Below are positions 15,501-27,500 of a DNA stretch of 64,000 nt, one piece after another. The DNA lies in assembly GCA_027382625.1 (NCBI GenBank), contig JAJKFJ010023569.1, positions 124,001-188,000 on the forward strand. Reading direction: 5' to 3'. The translations under genes were made by a program, and so were the position numbers. The notes under the pieces were generated by a model. That model did not search any database and had not been told where the DNA came from. It worked only from the letters and a program-made list of their open reading frames with translations. The stretch comes from Tetmemena sp. SeJ-2015. Taxonomy: Eukaryota > Ciliophora > Spirotrichea > Sporadotrichida > Oxytrichidae. Positions within the stretch are counted from its first letter, which is position 1. Every line of letters starts with the position of its first letter.

Positions 15501-18434
15501 TGTCAAGTTCAATCCTCACTACTCTTTAAAGCAAGCCAAGCTTGGCTATTGATGCTTATTCAAAGCTGATTGGTGCTTTAAGTACTTTCTATCTCGACTC
15601 CAAAGCACCAAGCATGTTAAAGTCCTTGATTTTCAATATCCTTACACGCTTGCTAAGAAAGCTGAGACACATTTATTCAAACTCAGAAATACCCATTACT
15701 GAAAGTTCTGTTGAACAAGTGATCCCACATTTGAAAAAGCTGTTCGTAAACTAGGACTTTATTGACACACTTCTCTGCGAATTACTTCTCTTTAAGGAGC
15801 AAGAGGAGCAAGTTGCTATGAAGGAAGGTCTTTAAACATCCAGCATACTCTATCCTGCATTTGTCTAAGACAGCGTTGAATTACTGATTACAATAATGCT
15901 ACCAACCTTCAAAGGCAAGAGAATAGCTTCCTACAAAGACCTTATCGAGGGAAGTAATGTAAACTTGCCAGACTGGCTTCACCCCCTCATTAAAGTAGCT
16001 TACTTTATGCACTACTTCCAATCTGAAATGCCACTAACTATTGAATTGCTGAAAGAGATATACGAGCAGACTAAGATTAATCCAAAATTTAAATTTACAA
16101 ATTGATTTAAAGAATTATAAAGCAAATAAAAATGTTGAGAATACTTAAACATATGCTTTTCATACTTTTAGAAATTTAATTATAAATTATAATTTAGTAT
16201 TTTTACTCACTAATTTAAAAGAAAAAGCTTATTTAAGGTTAAGATAGATCTAACTCATTAAGCTATTTTCAATTATAGGATAGATTAATTTGCAAAAACT
16301 TTAATGAATAAGTTCTATCTATTAATTTCTGAATTTCAAAAGTAGAGGGATATTTTAATTAATTTTAAATTAATCCTGAAAGTACTCTAGATCAAATCTT
16401 AGTAATCCAGGGAATTCCTAGTAACGAGGAGAAGTACTCGAAGCAGTGGATAAGAGATCGCATGTGTGAGCTGATTGCCAAGCACGGAGGAAGAATCTTA
16501 AATCCTATGACTGACATAGTTTTCCCAACTGTTTCAACTGCAGTTATACTCCTTGATGGCTTCAATATCCCGCAAATAAAAATTTTATCTCAATTATTAA
16601 ATTTCAAGTGAATATTTTATTTTTTGATTCTATTTTGATTACTACAAACAAACTTGTAGCCTATATTTTAAATAACTGTATAAAACAGATTAGCATATAA
16701 GATTTTCGAAGAACTAAGAATAGATCTATAACTAAATGTATTTTGCAAAATATAAATGATTTATTTTTGCTTTTTCAAGTTGAGGAAATAGAAACCTTTA
16801 GATCACAGTCAGCTATTTTTTTATGTGTATTATACTTGTATGATGTAATTTAAGATTGTAAAATTTTAAATTTAAAAGCTAGATAAAGTTGAGGGTTTTA
16901 TAAATTAACTCTATGATACCCCACTTATTCTTTACTCACTTATAAGTCACAGTTAAATTATCAACAATAAATACTTAAATTATTGATAATAACATGACCT
17001 TTGTGAATGATGAAGATGGAAAACTAGCTGCTATAGTTGACAGTGATGAAGAAGCCGATGAGAAGGATGAAAATGCTCTGGGTCAAAAGAAGATAGAAGA
17101 AAAGAAAGAGGACCCTCCTGCCATGCCCACTGACTATTCTTGCTCCATATGCACCTACATCAATCCTCTCAATGCTGCAAGCTGTGAGCTATGCGCCACT
17201 CCCAGACCTCCTATTGAACAGATTGTAGCTGAGTTTTAATCTCAACTAAACAGCAACTCAAACTAAAACACTGAGAAGAAGGAAGGGGAAAAAGAATGAT
17301 GAACAGGCAAAGGATTAGCAATAGAAGTCGCCCACCCTAGTAAGAATGGAGCATCTGGCAGCAGAGCTCACTTTATTGATTAAGCGAGAAGAACGCAGAG
17401 TCATGAAGGAAAAGAAGAGAATTGAAGAGGAGGAACGCAAAGCCAAAGAGGCTGAGGAGAAGGAAAGAGCCAAGTAAGAGAAAGAAGAAAAGGAGAGATA
17501 GTTAAAGGCTGAGAGAGAGGAAAAAGAAAGGAAGCTAAAAGAGTAGAAGCAAAAAGAGGAGGAAGAGAAGAAGAGAAGTGCAGCTAATAACAAAGGGGGC
17601 AAGAAAGGGCCTAAGAAAGAGGAACTCTCAAGCAATGATAATCAATAGGACAGCTCTAAGAGGGATAAGAAAGGCAAGAAACAAAGACAATAAGACCAGC
17701 AGAGGTAGTCGCCTGCAAAGCCTAGAGAATCTGGGTAGCTGTTTGATATCCAGCAAATTCTCGAGAGCTAATCTTAATCTCTCCTAGAAATAGAAGCAAA
17801 GCTCCTTGAAAATCAAATTATGCCATCTATTCTTGGCCAACAAGAAGACTTCAGATTGGCAACTGAAATGAGCAACTCTCACCCAAGTTAACCGAATAAC
17901 TTAGTGACCTAGCTTAATATAGAATCTATTCCAGACTCTCACAATGATAACTCCTTTGAAGCCTTTGCTTTAGAGGGCAATGAAGAAGATAATGGATGGG
18001 GAGTAGTTGGTGAGGCTGATTAGAACCTCACAAGTGAGCAAAGAAGAGAGAGAACTAGACAGCGATTAGTTGAGATGGGTATGGACCAGCAAATGCTTGA
18101 CTAAGACCCTGACTTGTTAGAAGCTCTTTTAGAGAGTATGATGGCTGAGGAGTAAATAGCGAGACAGAGAGCATCTGAAATGCGTTAGGAAGAAGAAGAG
18201 AGGAAGAAGAAGTAAAGAGCAGAGGATGAAAAGAGAAAGAAGAAGGAGGAGGAAGAATAGAAGCGCAAGGAGATGGGGGAGGAAGCCTATTAAGCTCTCA
18301 AGCCAAAGTACACAAAGCTAAAGGTGATGGTTGGCAAGCATGTTATTTTCGAGGACATTGAAAGCTCAAGACTAGTGTTTATAATAAAATTGCACTTTTA
18401 AAGGATACACTACACTAAATGCTATTAATCATGA
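521..18434 (+). CDS. Giant ubiquitin-pathway-like protein (UBA-like, CUB-like, RanBP2 zinc finger), IES-interrupted
   Basis: A frame of more than 5,000 codons in TAA/TAG=Gln code starts at ATG 521 (MDAFYSRKTKLYHYVV). Visible parts in order: a UBA-like helical segment near 2240-2330 (YEECYRALKFHNDDIAETVAWL); a CUB-like module near 6450-6940 with the HPYP, FDKRC-TE and WGYK hallmarks seen in some giant E3-associated proteins; an Arg/Gly-rich stretch near 11880-11945; a RanBP2-type zinc finger near 17140-17205 (CSICTYINP then CELC); long Lys/Glu coils; and a second UBA-like motif near 18060-18130 (RLVEMGMDQQMLDQDPDLLEALL). This set suggests a ubiquitin-binding scaffold or E3 ligase, but no catalytic HECT or RING was seen. 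IESs and two introns interrupt it. Single TGA codons at 4158 and 14474 could instead mean several adjacent genes. One-base shifts occur near 690 and 17280. It may continue in frame into the golgin after IES removal at 18367-18447. Confidence 0.65.
1725..1786 (+). other. IES, 62 bp, pointer CTTTCT
   Basis: The 6-bp repeat CTTTCT occurs at 1719-1724 and 1781-1786. Removing one repeat plus the AT-rich insert joins SSSSKLS to DKELQLLLKAGDE in frame, whereas the uncut DNA changes frame. This is the expected signature of a spirotrich internal eliminated sequence. Confidence 0.8.
2916..3493 (+). other. IES, 578 bp, pointer ATATG
   Basis: ATATG is present at 2911-2915 and 3489-3493. The very AT-rich interval has no coherent frame. 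Joining at the pointer gives EEDLY followed by VAVSQDLQSMGSLLNE in one frame. It is the longest clearly delimited IES in the giant gene. Confidence 0.75.
4015..4025 (+). other. Possible 11-bp IES, pointer ATTTTA
   Basis: ATTTTA occurs at 4009-4014 and 4020-4025, only 5 bp apart. Deleting 11 bp turns two discordant frames into one (RERLGTKLIL then DLGIQYQEELFTKKYW). This is among the shortest sizes expected for an IES; a replication-slippage duplication with the same outcome cannot be excluded. Confidence 0.5.
4164..4389 (+). other. IES or intergenic gap, 226 bp, pointer TGATTA
   Basis: TGATTA flanks an AT-rich interval at 4158-4163 and 4384-4389. Joining gives FIKNIT, then TGA, then LNQEPPAKIKTQPS in the same frame. 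The pointer itself carries the in-frame TGA, so the upstream coding part may end here, or the codon may be read through. Confidence 0.5.
5832..5880 (+). other. Spliceosomal intron, 49 bp
   Basis: The insert starts GTAAGAATA and ends TTCTAG. Removing it joins SSEDR to NYLFTLMKIFNDLMRFNLDQ in frame in the giant gene. No pointer pair that gives the right frame was found here, so an intron fits better than an IES. Confidence 0.65.
8041..8077 (+). other. Spliceosomal intron, 37 bp
   Basis: The insert has a GTAAGT donor and a pyrimidine-rich tail ending ATAG. Splicing joins LSNGIQ to EKLTLIGTQLNDILSW in frame within the giant gene. Confidence 0.7.
8883..9096 (+). other. IES, 214 bp, pointer ATTGA
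   Basis: ATTGA occurs at 8878-8882 and 9092-9096. The AT-rich insert has no coding appearance. Joining gives RESITI followed by EELNLESPYSEIRKD in one frame. Confidence 0.75.
14486..14566 (+). other. IES, 81 bp, pointer AGATGATT
   Basis: The 8-bp repeat AGATGATT is at 14478-14485 and 14559-14566. The insert length is a multiple of three, so the frame stays open either way. Removal gives a compact join (LHL, TGA, KMIRLQDIISWCV). The TGA at 14474-14476 lies outside the insert and would remain after excision. Confidence 0.6.
16084..16376 (+). other. IES, 293 bp, pointer ATTAATCC
   Basis: An 8-bp repeat ATTAATCC flanks very AT-rich DNA (16076-16083 and 16369-16376). Joining restores IYEQTKINPESTLDQILVIQG in one frame and removes a TGA that otherwise follows at about 16103. 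Confidence 0.8.
16600..16990 (+). other. AT-rich interruption with a possible mini coding segment
   Basis: The coding frame ending in the RRM-like STAVILLDGFNIPQ enters AT-rich DNA near 16585 and resumes near 16993 (TFVNDEDGKLAAIVDSDEE). TTCAAGT occurs near 16604 and again near 16777, which could mark one IES followed by a short coding piece (16777-16850). The junction to 16993 could not be resolved by eye. Confidence 0.4.
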
Positions 18435-18447
18435 ATGAATTAAAGCT
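18367..18447 (+). other. IES, 81 bp, pointer AAAGCT, between giant frame and golgin
   Basis: AAAGCT occurs at 18361-18366 and 18442-18447. Removal joins GKHVIFEDIES to FRVLSPQQTFLDIELISPL in frame. If left in, the upstream frame meets TGA at 18432-18434, directly followed by ATG 18435 of the golgin in the same frame. Either the two are one gene, or the repeat is a coincidence between two very close genes. Confidence 0.5.
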
Positions 18448-21400
18448 TCAGAGTTTTAAGTCCTTAGCAAACATTCCTAGACATAGAGTTGATCTCTCCT
18501 TTGATCAAAGATCAAGCGCCAGCCAACAACAATAATGATTTCATAATCTAACTTCAAAGTCAATTGGAGGAGAAACAGGAATAAATAGCCTCTCTAAAAC
18601 AGTAAAATAGTGTTTATGAGTGCAAATCCAAGACTTAAGCTAATAGGTCACTGATTTAATATCTCAAGTGAAAGATTTAGAAGATTAAAATACCGAACTT
18701 GCTTAAGAGCAGGACAATCTGAAAGTCTTATACCAAAAAACTCAGAATATAAATCAAGAGCTTAAAAAATAAGTGGAAAATGAAACTAAATCAGCAAGAT
18801 TAGCCAAGAAGCAATTATAGGAGTAAGAAGCAATTCTCACTGAAGCTAATGAGAAAATTTAAGAATTGGAGGACGAAATAGAGAGGAAAGATCAATTAAT
18901 TCAAGAGAAAGAGATGAGTTTAGAAACTTAAGTAACTCAGAGCAAAGCGAATGAGTAGAAACTCAAAGAGCAAATAAGACAAAGTTAATTGAGATCCACT
19001 TAAGAGATTGAATAAATTAGCAAGGAATTTGAAAAAGCTAAGTTAGAATTGGAGGACAGCTAATTACAAAAGATAAGTCTTGATGCCAAGAACGAGGCTC
19101 TGCTCTCAGATATTTAAAAATCTCAGCAGAAAGTTCACTCTTTGCAAGAGAGTTTAAAGGAAGCTAAGTCTATAAGCAGGCAATAAGAGTAAAACGCCAA
19201 CTTGAAAGATCTTGAGATTTAAAGATTGCAAGCTTAAATATAAGAGCAGCAATAAACTATTTAAGATTAGGAAGGAGAACTTAGTTCCATTTAAGACAAT
19301 TAAAGGCAGAAAATTAAGACACTTTAAGAGTAATTGCAAGCTTTAAAGGCCTCAGAATAAAAATAACAAGCTCAAATTAAGGTTTATGAAAGTTAGGTAG
19401 CGGATTTAGAAAATTAACTGCAAAATTTAGTAGAAGAGCATGAACTGTAAGAGACTAGATAAGCCACTTAGATTAATGAGATATCATCGAAACTCAACTC
19501 TAAGGAATAAGAATGCTTATAATTAAAAGCTGAGAAGGAGAAATTGAATTTATTGAACTCTTAATCAAAGAGTCAAATAGAGGTTTCAAAAATTGAGAAT
19601 GAGAGTTTGAAATAAACAATTGAGCATCTTGAAAGAAACCTAGGACAGTTAGAAAACTAAAGCTGCGTGAGAGATGAAGCTTAATAGCAACGCTGGGAGG
19701 GCGAAATTTTAAGCTTGAAGGAGGAAAGAGAAAATTACAAAAATCAATTGCAAGCATCATTCATTTAAACATTTCTTAATTGTTAAGTAAGCTCAGATAA
19801 AATTGAGAAATGAGATAGAGCAAAGCAGAGATTAGCTGACAGAGTCTCTAAATTAGTCTCAAAATGTAAATGAAGAGCTATAAGAAACAATAAGAATATT
19901 GAAAGATGAAAAACATAGATTCTAAGAAGAAATTAAGACTCACAAGCAACTTAATGAAAATCAAGATTAACAATTCAAGTCTTAGCTTGTAGCTAAGGAA
20001 GCAGACATCAAAAGATTATAAGACTAGATTGAGGAGAGCAAGAATTTCTAGGAGGATCTTCTAAATTTGAATAGAGAACTCACTGCTAAAGTGGAGTCTA
20101 GTAATGTGAATTCAGAAGAAGTATAACAGCTTATGAATAGATTAAATCAGAAAATTTCTCAAAACTAAGAATTAGTTAACAAAATATCAGATTTAGAAGA
20201 TTTAAATTCTTAACTACAACAAGAGATCTAAAGCCAAAAATAAGAACAAGCTTAGGTTTAATAAGATTTAGATGTGGCGCATAAGCTGCTAAATCAATTC
20301 AAGAATAGCTCTCATAATTTTTAGCAATAAAATGAATCACTCAAAAAGGAAAGTTAATAGCTTAATCTTCAGCTCACCTCAAAGAATAATGAAAATGTTT
20401 AGCTTCAAAGTAGGATTTAAGAATTACTAGATGAGATTAATTTAATTGAAGCAGAGAAATAAAATCTTGAGAAGTAGCTTGAAGCTGAATTAGAGAAGTA
20501 ATCTCATTAGTAAATTGGTGAAAGCTAAGCAAATAGCAGCCTAGAAACTGAACTTAATAGGAAGCATTAAGAGTGTGAATTGCTAAAGCAGTCTATTAAA
20601 TCCTTAAGGAATTCTTTCGAAGAGAGGCTGATAATATAGGATGAAAGAAACACAGCCATAGAGTTGGAACTAGCCATGCAGAAAGAGTTAGTGAAGATGC
20701 AAATAAACTTATAGAAGATATTCAGAACGAAAAAGTGGCACTCAAGTTAAGATTAAGGAACTTGATGGAGATAGTTGGCGGTGATTCCATGAGAGAGAAC
20801 TTATAGAATGAGAGTCAAAAAGATGATTAATTGCATACTATACCAGAAGATGTGTAGGATGACCCTGACTTAGATATAGATCACTATCTAGATAGATTGC
20901 AATCTGAATTGCTCAAGTAGCAAGCTAAACAGGAGATAATTTTAAAGTCTCTAAGCTTGACTAACTCTAACCTTAGACAAGAAATCGAAAAGTTTGAAGC
21001 CTAGAAATCAGAGATAGAAAATGAGGCAATAAGCCAAAAGAAAAAGAATGAGGAGTTGGAGAGCTAGCTATCTCAGGCGCTCTCGAAGTTACAAACTAAT
21101 GACACAGATTTCAGAAAGCAACTTGATCTAGCTACTCTTATAAATAGACATAATGTAAATTTTACTCGAAAGGTTTAGAATTATAGAGATAAGGTGATAT
21201 AGAAACAGAAGCAGATAAATTGCTTGGAGTAAGAGAAAAGAGAATTGTAGCAGAGTAAGGTAGATATCATGCTTAAGAGTGGAGTAGCCTCACCAGTCAA
21301 TAACAGTATCAGAGAAATAGAATTACTCTAAAGACTGCAAAAGGCAGAAGCTGAACTATAGACATACAGATTAGCAGGTTAAAAAAGTTAAATCTTAATT

Positions 21401-23551
21401 TTATATGCCAGGTTTGTAGAATAATTAAGGAAATGCGAAACAGGAAAAGAGAAGAGTGACTGGAAATAGTGGAATGGGCAGTTATATTGAGGATGAAAAT
21501 TCCATAAAAGTAGATGAGAGTAGGATTGAGTAGATGGAAGATTAGCTTCAAAATATTAGAGTTAATAAATCATCCTTACTTATTTTCTTTAGAGGATAAA
21601 TTTTAACTGCTAAAGAGTAATCTTAAAGTATTAACGTAGTAATTTCCTAATTTTAAATAAGTTTAAGTAATTCAAAAGCTAACAGAGATCTTTTAAAAGC
21701 AGATAAAAGAGATAGTTCGCACTTTTTAGAATGAGAAAATACTTGCAAATAGACTTAATCACATGACCTCAGACTCCTAGTTAAAAGCAGTCCTAAATAA
21801 TCAGTTCAAAATTCTCAGGATTTTCCAAACCCCACAGCCTAACTCTGAAAGTCAAAATTAGAGAATGCTTCTGATAGTGTAAAATATACTGAGTCAAGAA
21901 TTAAGTGTAATAGATACTGAGCTTCTTAGCCCAGCGATACTCACATACTTGCTATCATACATTCCTTAAAATATATCCGAGGTGACTATTGAGAATCTAA
22001 TTTCTAGTACTTAGAGTTCATCTGCTGATAATCTTTCTCCAAAGAGGTAAAACAACAACTAGCAAGAGTAAAATGGCTCTGCAAATGAAGTAGAGAGGCA
22101 TTTAAATAGATTTGAAGAAAAATTGAATGAGATAAGAGAGGAGAGATAGGAACTCTAATAGGAGCTGGCCATTTATAGGAACAAATTAGTAAATGGAAAG
22201 GGTTTTGAAGGAGTTGACTTAGAAATAATAGAGCGAGAGGATGATATAGACAGCTTGAATGACAAAAATTAGCAGATGAGAATTAAGATTAAAGAGCTCG
22301 CAGAGGATAATCTACTTTTGAAGCATCGACTTTTGGAGTAGAATGAAATCTTGAAAACTTTTGCACTTCAGAAATAAGAGTTGCATTATAATAAAGATTC
22401 TTCATCTTTCATTTCTCATTATATAAGGGAGATCTTCAACTCCAACTAAAGTTAATAAAGGCTCTACGATTTAACAGCAGCAACAATAACAACAATAGCA
22501 AGAGAATGCCTAGATTGTGAAACTAAGAGACGAAAATGACTAGCTTAAATACTAGTTATCAGAATTAGAGCAGCAAATTGAGGAGATGTAAGGAATCATC
22601 GAACAATTCTAGATGAACAGCAACTAGAAATAAAGTTTAGTTGAAGCTGGTGAAGTTCCCCCAATAACAAACACTTAAATAATGAGACAGTAAAATGAAG
22701 AGCTGAGGAGGTTTACTGATTAAGAACTTAATGAGGGCTCTTTCTTGAATGACATTGGTGATGCCTAGATGTATGGAATATAAGGTCAGAATTAAAATAA
22801 TGACGCTAACAACAAGCAGTAATTTTTCGAAAGCTAGATGAACGAAGATGGTGCGAATATATCATTAAAGTCCATACATTTGAGTTTATTATGAATGATA
22901 TGTTCGATTAATCATCACTTTATGGAGCTATATTAGAGGGAATAGATGGAGGTCAGTAAACTCAAAAGAAAGCTGGCAATGAAAATCAAAGAGTAGTTTC
23001 AGAGTATAATCAACAACAAGAGTCAAATCCGCCAAATGCAAATCTCATGAATAGGATAAAGTTGGAGAATCAAGAATTGAGAGAGGAAGTTTAAGAATTG
23101 CAAAGGGCTTTGGAAAAACTCGAAATAAACAATAGTGAATTGAACAGGTAGATTGAGAAACTACAAGAAGAGTTGACTGAGAAGGATTAGAAACTGCTGC
23201 TCAATCCTGATAGCTCAGTGATGCTCTAGAATATAAAGGGAACACTGTTTTAATACTTGAGAGGATGTCCTATGTCAGATAAATCCAGTGAGCCACTATT
23301 GGAAGTGGTGATGTCATAGATTGGTTACACCAGAGAAGAGGTTGAAGATCTCAAAACATTTAGACGTAAAGGTAGAGATGCAAGCGTCAGTGGAAACTTA
23401 AGCAAATAGGATGGCTCATATATTGATGAGTTATTTTTTCTAAAATTTGAAAGACGATAATGGAGGCAGCCGCAGTCGCAAAGCATCCACCTCAGGAGGT
23501 GGCGCCATTGGAGGTATATTCGGAAACCTTCTAAGAAGAAAAGATTTCTAA
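18435..23551 (+). CDS. Golgin-like coiled-coil protein with C-terminal GRIP-like domain
   Basis: About 1,650 codons in TAA/TAG=Gln code, almost all heptad-rich Glu/Gln/Lys/Leu coil, followed near 23220-23360 by a GRIP-like module (LFQYLRGCPMSDKSSEPLLE, then VVMSQIGYTREEVEDLK). GRIP domains bind Arl1 at the trans-Golgi, so a Golgi tether is likely. The C-terminus is Gly/Ser/Arg-rich (GGGAIGGIFGNLLRRKDF), followed by TAA at 23549-23551; in this code TAA should be Gln, and no TGA follows soon, so the true end is unclear. Several IESs interrupt the frame, and a one-base shift lies near 18630. Possible start ATG 18435, unless joined to the giant gene by IES removal at 18367-18447. Confidence 0.75.
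19762..19804 (+). other. IES, 43 bp, pointer ATT
   Basis: ATT at 19759-19761 and 19802-19804. Deletion corrects the coiled-coil frame (NQLQASL then RNEIEQSRDQLTES), which otherwise hits TGA at about 19810. Confidence 0.6.
21381..21414 (+). other. IES or short intron, 34 bp, pointer AGGTT
   Basis: AGGTT occurs at 21376-21380 and 21410-21414. Deletion joins QTYRLAG to LQNNQGNAKQEKRRV in frame. The insert can also be drawn as GT...AG, so intron and IES are not distinguishable here. Confidence 0.65.
21575..21655 (+). other. Unresolved AT-rich interruption of the golgin frame
   Basis: The coil frame ending RVNKSSLLI enters AT-rich DNA near 21575 and a new frame (QVQVIQKLTEIFQKQIKEIV) opens near 21655. 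An IES is likely, but no pointer pair was fixed by eye. Confidence 0.4.
23428..23458 (+). other. IES, 31 bp, pointer GAT
   Basis: GAT at 23425-23427 and 23456-23458. Deletion joins KQDGSYID to NGGSRSRKASTSGGG, giving a coherent Gly/Ser/Arg-rich C-terminus. The decayed inverted copy near 24094 has different sequence upstream of the same junction. Confidence 0.6.
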
Positions 23552-23903
23552 TTTTTTACTAGGTATATTAATTTCCTATTGATAAAGATGGTGGAAGTAA
23601 AGAGTAGAGTTTAGTAAGTAGTTATTAACAATACTCATTTCAAAATCAAAGCAAACGGAGTGTTATTTAATAAAATTAAAACTCAAAGCTAGTTTCACCA
23701 AGGATTTTATCAAAATAGGAGAATAAAGTTTTTGGATATTTTGTAAATTATTATAGAAGATAAATCCCTTCTCCTTTACTCAAGGGATAAAATTTGGTAA
23801 ATTAATGTAATTTAATATAGAAATCTCTTTACTTATACATCACTTTCTTTGAAGGGGTCTCATGGGACTTGGATTAACTTAAGTGCTGCTATTCCCTCTT
23901 ACC

Positions 23904-23959
23904 AAACTCTACTCTTTACTTCCACCATCCTAAACTCTACTCTTTACTTCCACCATCTT
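23904..23959. repeat. Two tandem copies of a 28-bp unit
   Basis: The unit beginning AAACTCTACTCTTTACTTCC is repeated head to tail. Its reverse complement also occurs once at about 23588-23615 just after the golgin, so the tandem lies within the inverted duplication. Confidence 0.75.
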
Positions 23960-24540
23960 TAGCAATAAGTTATCAATATAGCTAGTAAAAAAATTAGAAA
24001 TCTTTTCTTCTTAGAAGATTCCCGAATATTCCTCCAATGGCGCCACCTCCTGAGGTGGATGCTTTGCGACTGCGGCTACCTCCATTATCGTATTCTATAT
24101 GCTTAACATTCGGACTGCAATCATACGCTTTTGCAATCTCTAACCTTTACGTCTAAATATGTTTGGATAATCTTAACCTCTTCTCTGTGAACCATCAATG
24201 ACATCACCAACAGCATCCACTGAAAAATTGCTTTGCAGATGAGAAAGTATAGGATCCAAGTTTGCAGCGTTGCCGTCGCTGGATTCTTGTTTACTAATCT
24301 ATAGAAGGACATCTCTCTCAGAGTATATAAAACAGTCAAATAGTCCATTTGATTACAGCTACCTGGATATACGAGGCATCATGAGTTCTTCTATCAAAGG
24401 GTTTGAGCAGCAGTCTTCTAAATAGAAAGAGCTTAATGTCTCAGTACTCTTCTGTATTGCTTAAATTCTACCTGGTTCATTCAAAGCTACTTGGTTATAG
24501 GGGATTTACTGATTTTTATCGACAACCTCAAAGCGAAGAG
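23905..24540 (-). pseudogene. Inverted decayed copy of the golgin 3' end
   Basis: On the minus strand this DNA matches the golgin 3' part (about 23100-23640). The Gly/Ser/Arg tail and its flank are near identical (24005-24094 against 23455-23560). Upstream the match weakens through the GRIP region (HREEVKIIQTYLDVKVRD) and into the last coil. Frame breaks and substitutions show it is not functional. With the original it forms an inverted repeat around a spacer of roughly 270 bp. It is the distal end of a copy whose 5' end lies at 40060-40750. Confidence 0.75.
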
Positions 24541-27500
24541 AAGAAGATGAGTAAATGCTTTGATTTACAAGCTTTAAGAATATAGATTACAACAAAATCA
24601 TATATTAATTCTTCCAATATCTATCTACCATTCTTGAATGTCTCTAAATATATATTATTATCGCTATGGTTCACAATGAGATGAATGAAAATCAAATTCC
24701 GTCAATTCATTGAGTTAACAGGGGTAATTGTGACACATATCTAGCTATATGTTTTGAATTTCATGTAATTGATCCTCAAAACTCTTTCAAGCCCCGATCT
24801 TTTTTTGAATCGCGCACTTCACGTTGATACTTAGTGAATCGATTCTCGATACCTTCGCAGCATAGATTATTAGAGAGGTTCTCCCATAGAATACGTTTTC
24901 CATATGATCATATCCTTATCTCCTTCATATGAGATTCTGGCTAGGATCTAGTTCCTCGTTTGAAGAGATTCTGTCAGTCTATTTGTCACGCAATTACTCA
25001 TGAACTCGTCTTGAAATGCATATTTTCACATCACAAAACTCTATCCGTTGCAATTCAAGATAGACGACAAGCGCGTCTACTTTTAAGTACGGCTCTTCAA
25101 TACATTAACGACTGATAGGATGTCCATTTTTTATCTATTAATGAATCTGAAAATATATTAACGTACTTAGCCGAACTATGCTATCAGTCCTCCAAGAGTG
25201 TATAGAGTAATAGATATGCCTCGTCGTGAGTTTGTATTGGTGACGCTACTAGTGTATACAGGAGAAAAGAGTGTCTACACCACATACACCAATTTCGGAT
25301 CTTTTATTGACATAATTAGCGACGATAGTATTGGTTGAATCATTTATCTTTTGAGCCAGAGCTCCAATTAAGTAAGCACGATAAACATAGAAGTTTACGA
25401 GTAATCGACAATCGTTAAATTATGATACAAGTGCGCTACATTTTAACTTGGCAGAATGAATCAGCGCACAGACAACAGAGCTTCATAGGGAGAGCCCCCC
25501 ATAGTCTCTTTTCATCCCTACAGAACAGAGCCCTATCAAAACTGCGTAGAGCAGTATGTTGTCGTTCCCTTTAAGAAGATGTTCATTATGAAGGCAATGG
25601 ATAAAAAGACGGTGAGATCGCTATCTATAAACCTTATGCGCTCTCTTCACTCTTCTTTCAATTTACTCGGGTTCTGGCTCGAGTATATTACACTCACACG
25701 ATTTTAGTATATTCACTCCGTTGTGACTTTTAACCCTCAGCGTAGGCACTATGTATCATATATGAAGATATAAGGAGCTGAGATGGGAAATAGGCATACT
25801 ATTAGTTACTACCATCCAAATCTAAGACTATCTTACTTTAAATGAACTCTCGTTTTTATTTTCTAATAATGTCGTTTCGATGTCTCAATCCCTTATGTCT
25901 GCAATTAGCATGTTCGGATTCTTGAATGAGCTTTTGGCAAAGTGCATCACAACTTCTGCCTCCATTGCCTATAACCGAAGCATGTGTCTATGAATCGTTT
26001 TTACACTGGACACTGCCTCTTAGTTATAGGGGCTACACATCAGATCTTCTATATTATACTCTCTTCTTTCTGTTCTCAGTAAACGACTGAACTTATAGCT
26101 TTCTATCTACTTAAAGAACTAAAATGGCTATTGCAAATATACAAATATAAAAAGTTCTATCCTATCGAATCTTTCATCTCGACGAGATGACTTTAAATAC
26201 ACTGATGTGATCACTCAGTATATATAGTATCACAAGATAGGGCAAATGGTGATGCTCGAAGAATTGATGATGAATGTATCAAGATATGCTAGATTATGGG
26301 GTTGTGTGCGACCGAATACTTATCTATCCACAATGGAATTCCAATAGTGAATAGGTGTTATAATGACAGGAAAAAGGTAGGATTGATCCTAAGTTTCTTT
26401 ATTCGTTAGAAGAGCCGATTACTTAAACGGTTAGAACCAATTTTATAGTGGCATTATTTAATATGATGACGGAGCGAGCGATATATATGAAGCACATTAG
26501 AGGTACGAGCATTGCGACTTACACAGTGTTAATGTAGTTCTATATGAGTACAATTCGGGAATTTGCAAGTTCGAAGAGTGTGAATCTAATGGGCTTTAAT
26601 TACAAGTTCCAACATGGACACCGTTAGCATTTCCCTCAAATATCTTCGAAAACCTCCAATACATTCGGTAAAGCCAGGCACATTTTTTGGCCGTCATAAT
26701 GTCATTTAGGACTTAAAGCTCATTGATTTAGACGTGCATCCTAAGTGTGCTCTCGGCTGAAAAGACACCTTCTTTGAATTGCTTCACTAATGATTTTGGA
26801 TAATATATGCAATGTGAGTAGATCGCCATCATTTTAGCATTCACTTTCTTTTCTCCTCAATCTCCGATGCCTTGTGTATAAATTGCTTTTTCGGGGCTTT
26901 CATTGATATACCAATTGCTTCTACCTATCATCCCTCCCTTCATTAAGTAAGATGCCAAGTGCCAGGGGGTTTTCTCTATACACTTAGATTTAAACTCTTA
27001 ACTAAAAAAACCTTACTCACATAAAAGGAAAGTAGGGATACATCTCTTGCACCATGTCAAGCCTTGAGCCTCAAAACTTTTACTATATTTCTTCGCTGGA
27101 TACCTAGTTCATCTTGGGCTTTCTTTTTGGGGCTCGTTCTCATAAGAGTCGGCACTTCTTATTAGACGTTAGAACTTTTCTTTCTTGTGTGCCATCCTTT
27201 CAATGAATCTTCTCTTTTGAGGTTATCTCATTGCATCAGTACACTGCATCGCTAATGGACGCTCAACAAAATGATAGTAATACCTTCGATGTTCTGGAAC
27301 TTTCTTGTTGAGAGTTGTTTCCTTGCTTTAGGAAGGATTCATAATAGGGAGCCCTACAGCCGGCATCTCACCATCGCATTAACTCAGTCACTATCATTAT
27401 TGTTAGGTGACTTGAGATTCTCAGTGATCCTTCTTTGGGGGAAGAAAGGCAGATTGTTTGGGAGTAGAACTGCATACTCATCGTGAACATGATTGTAGTT

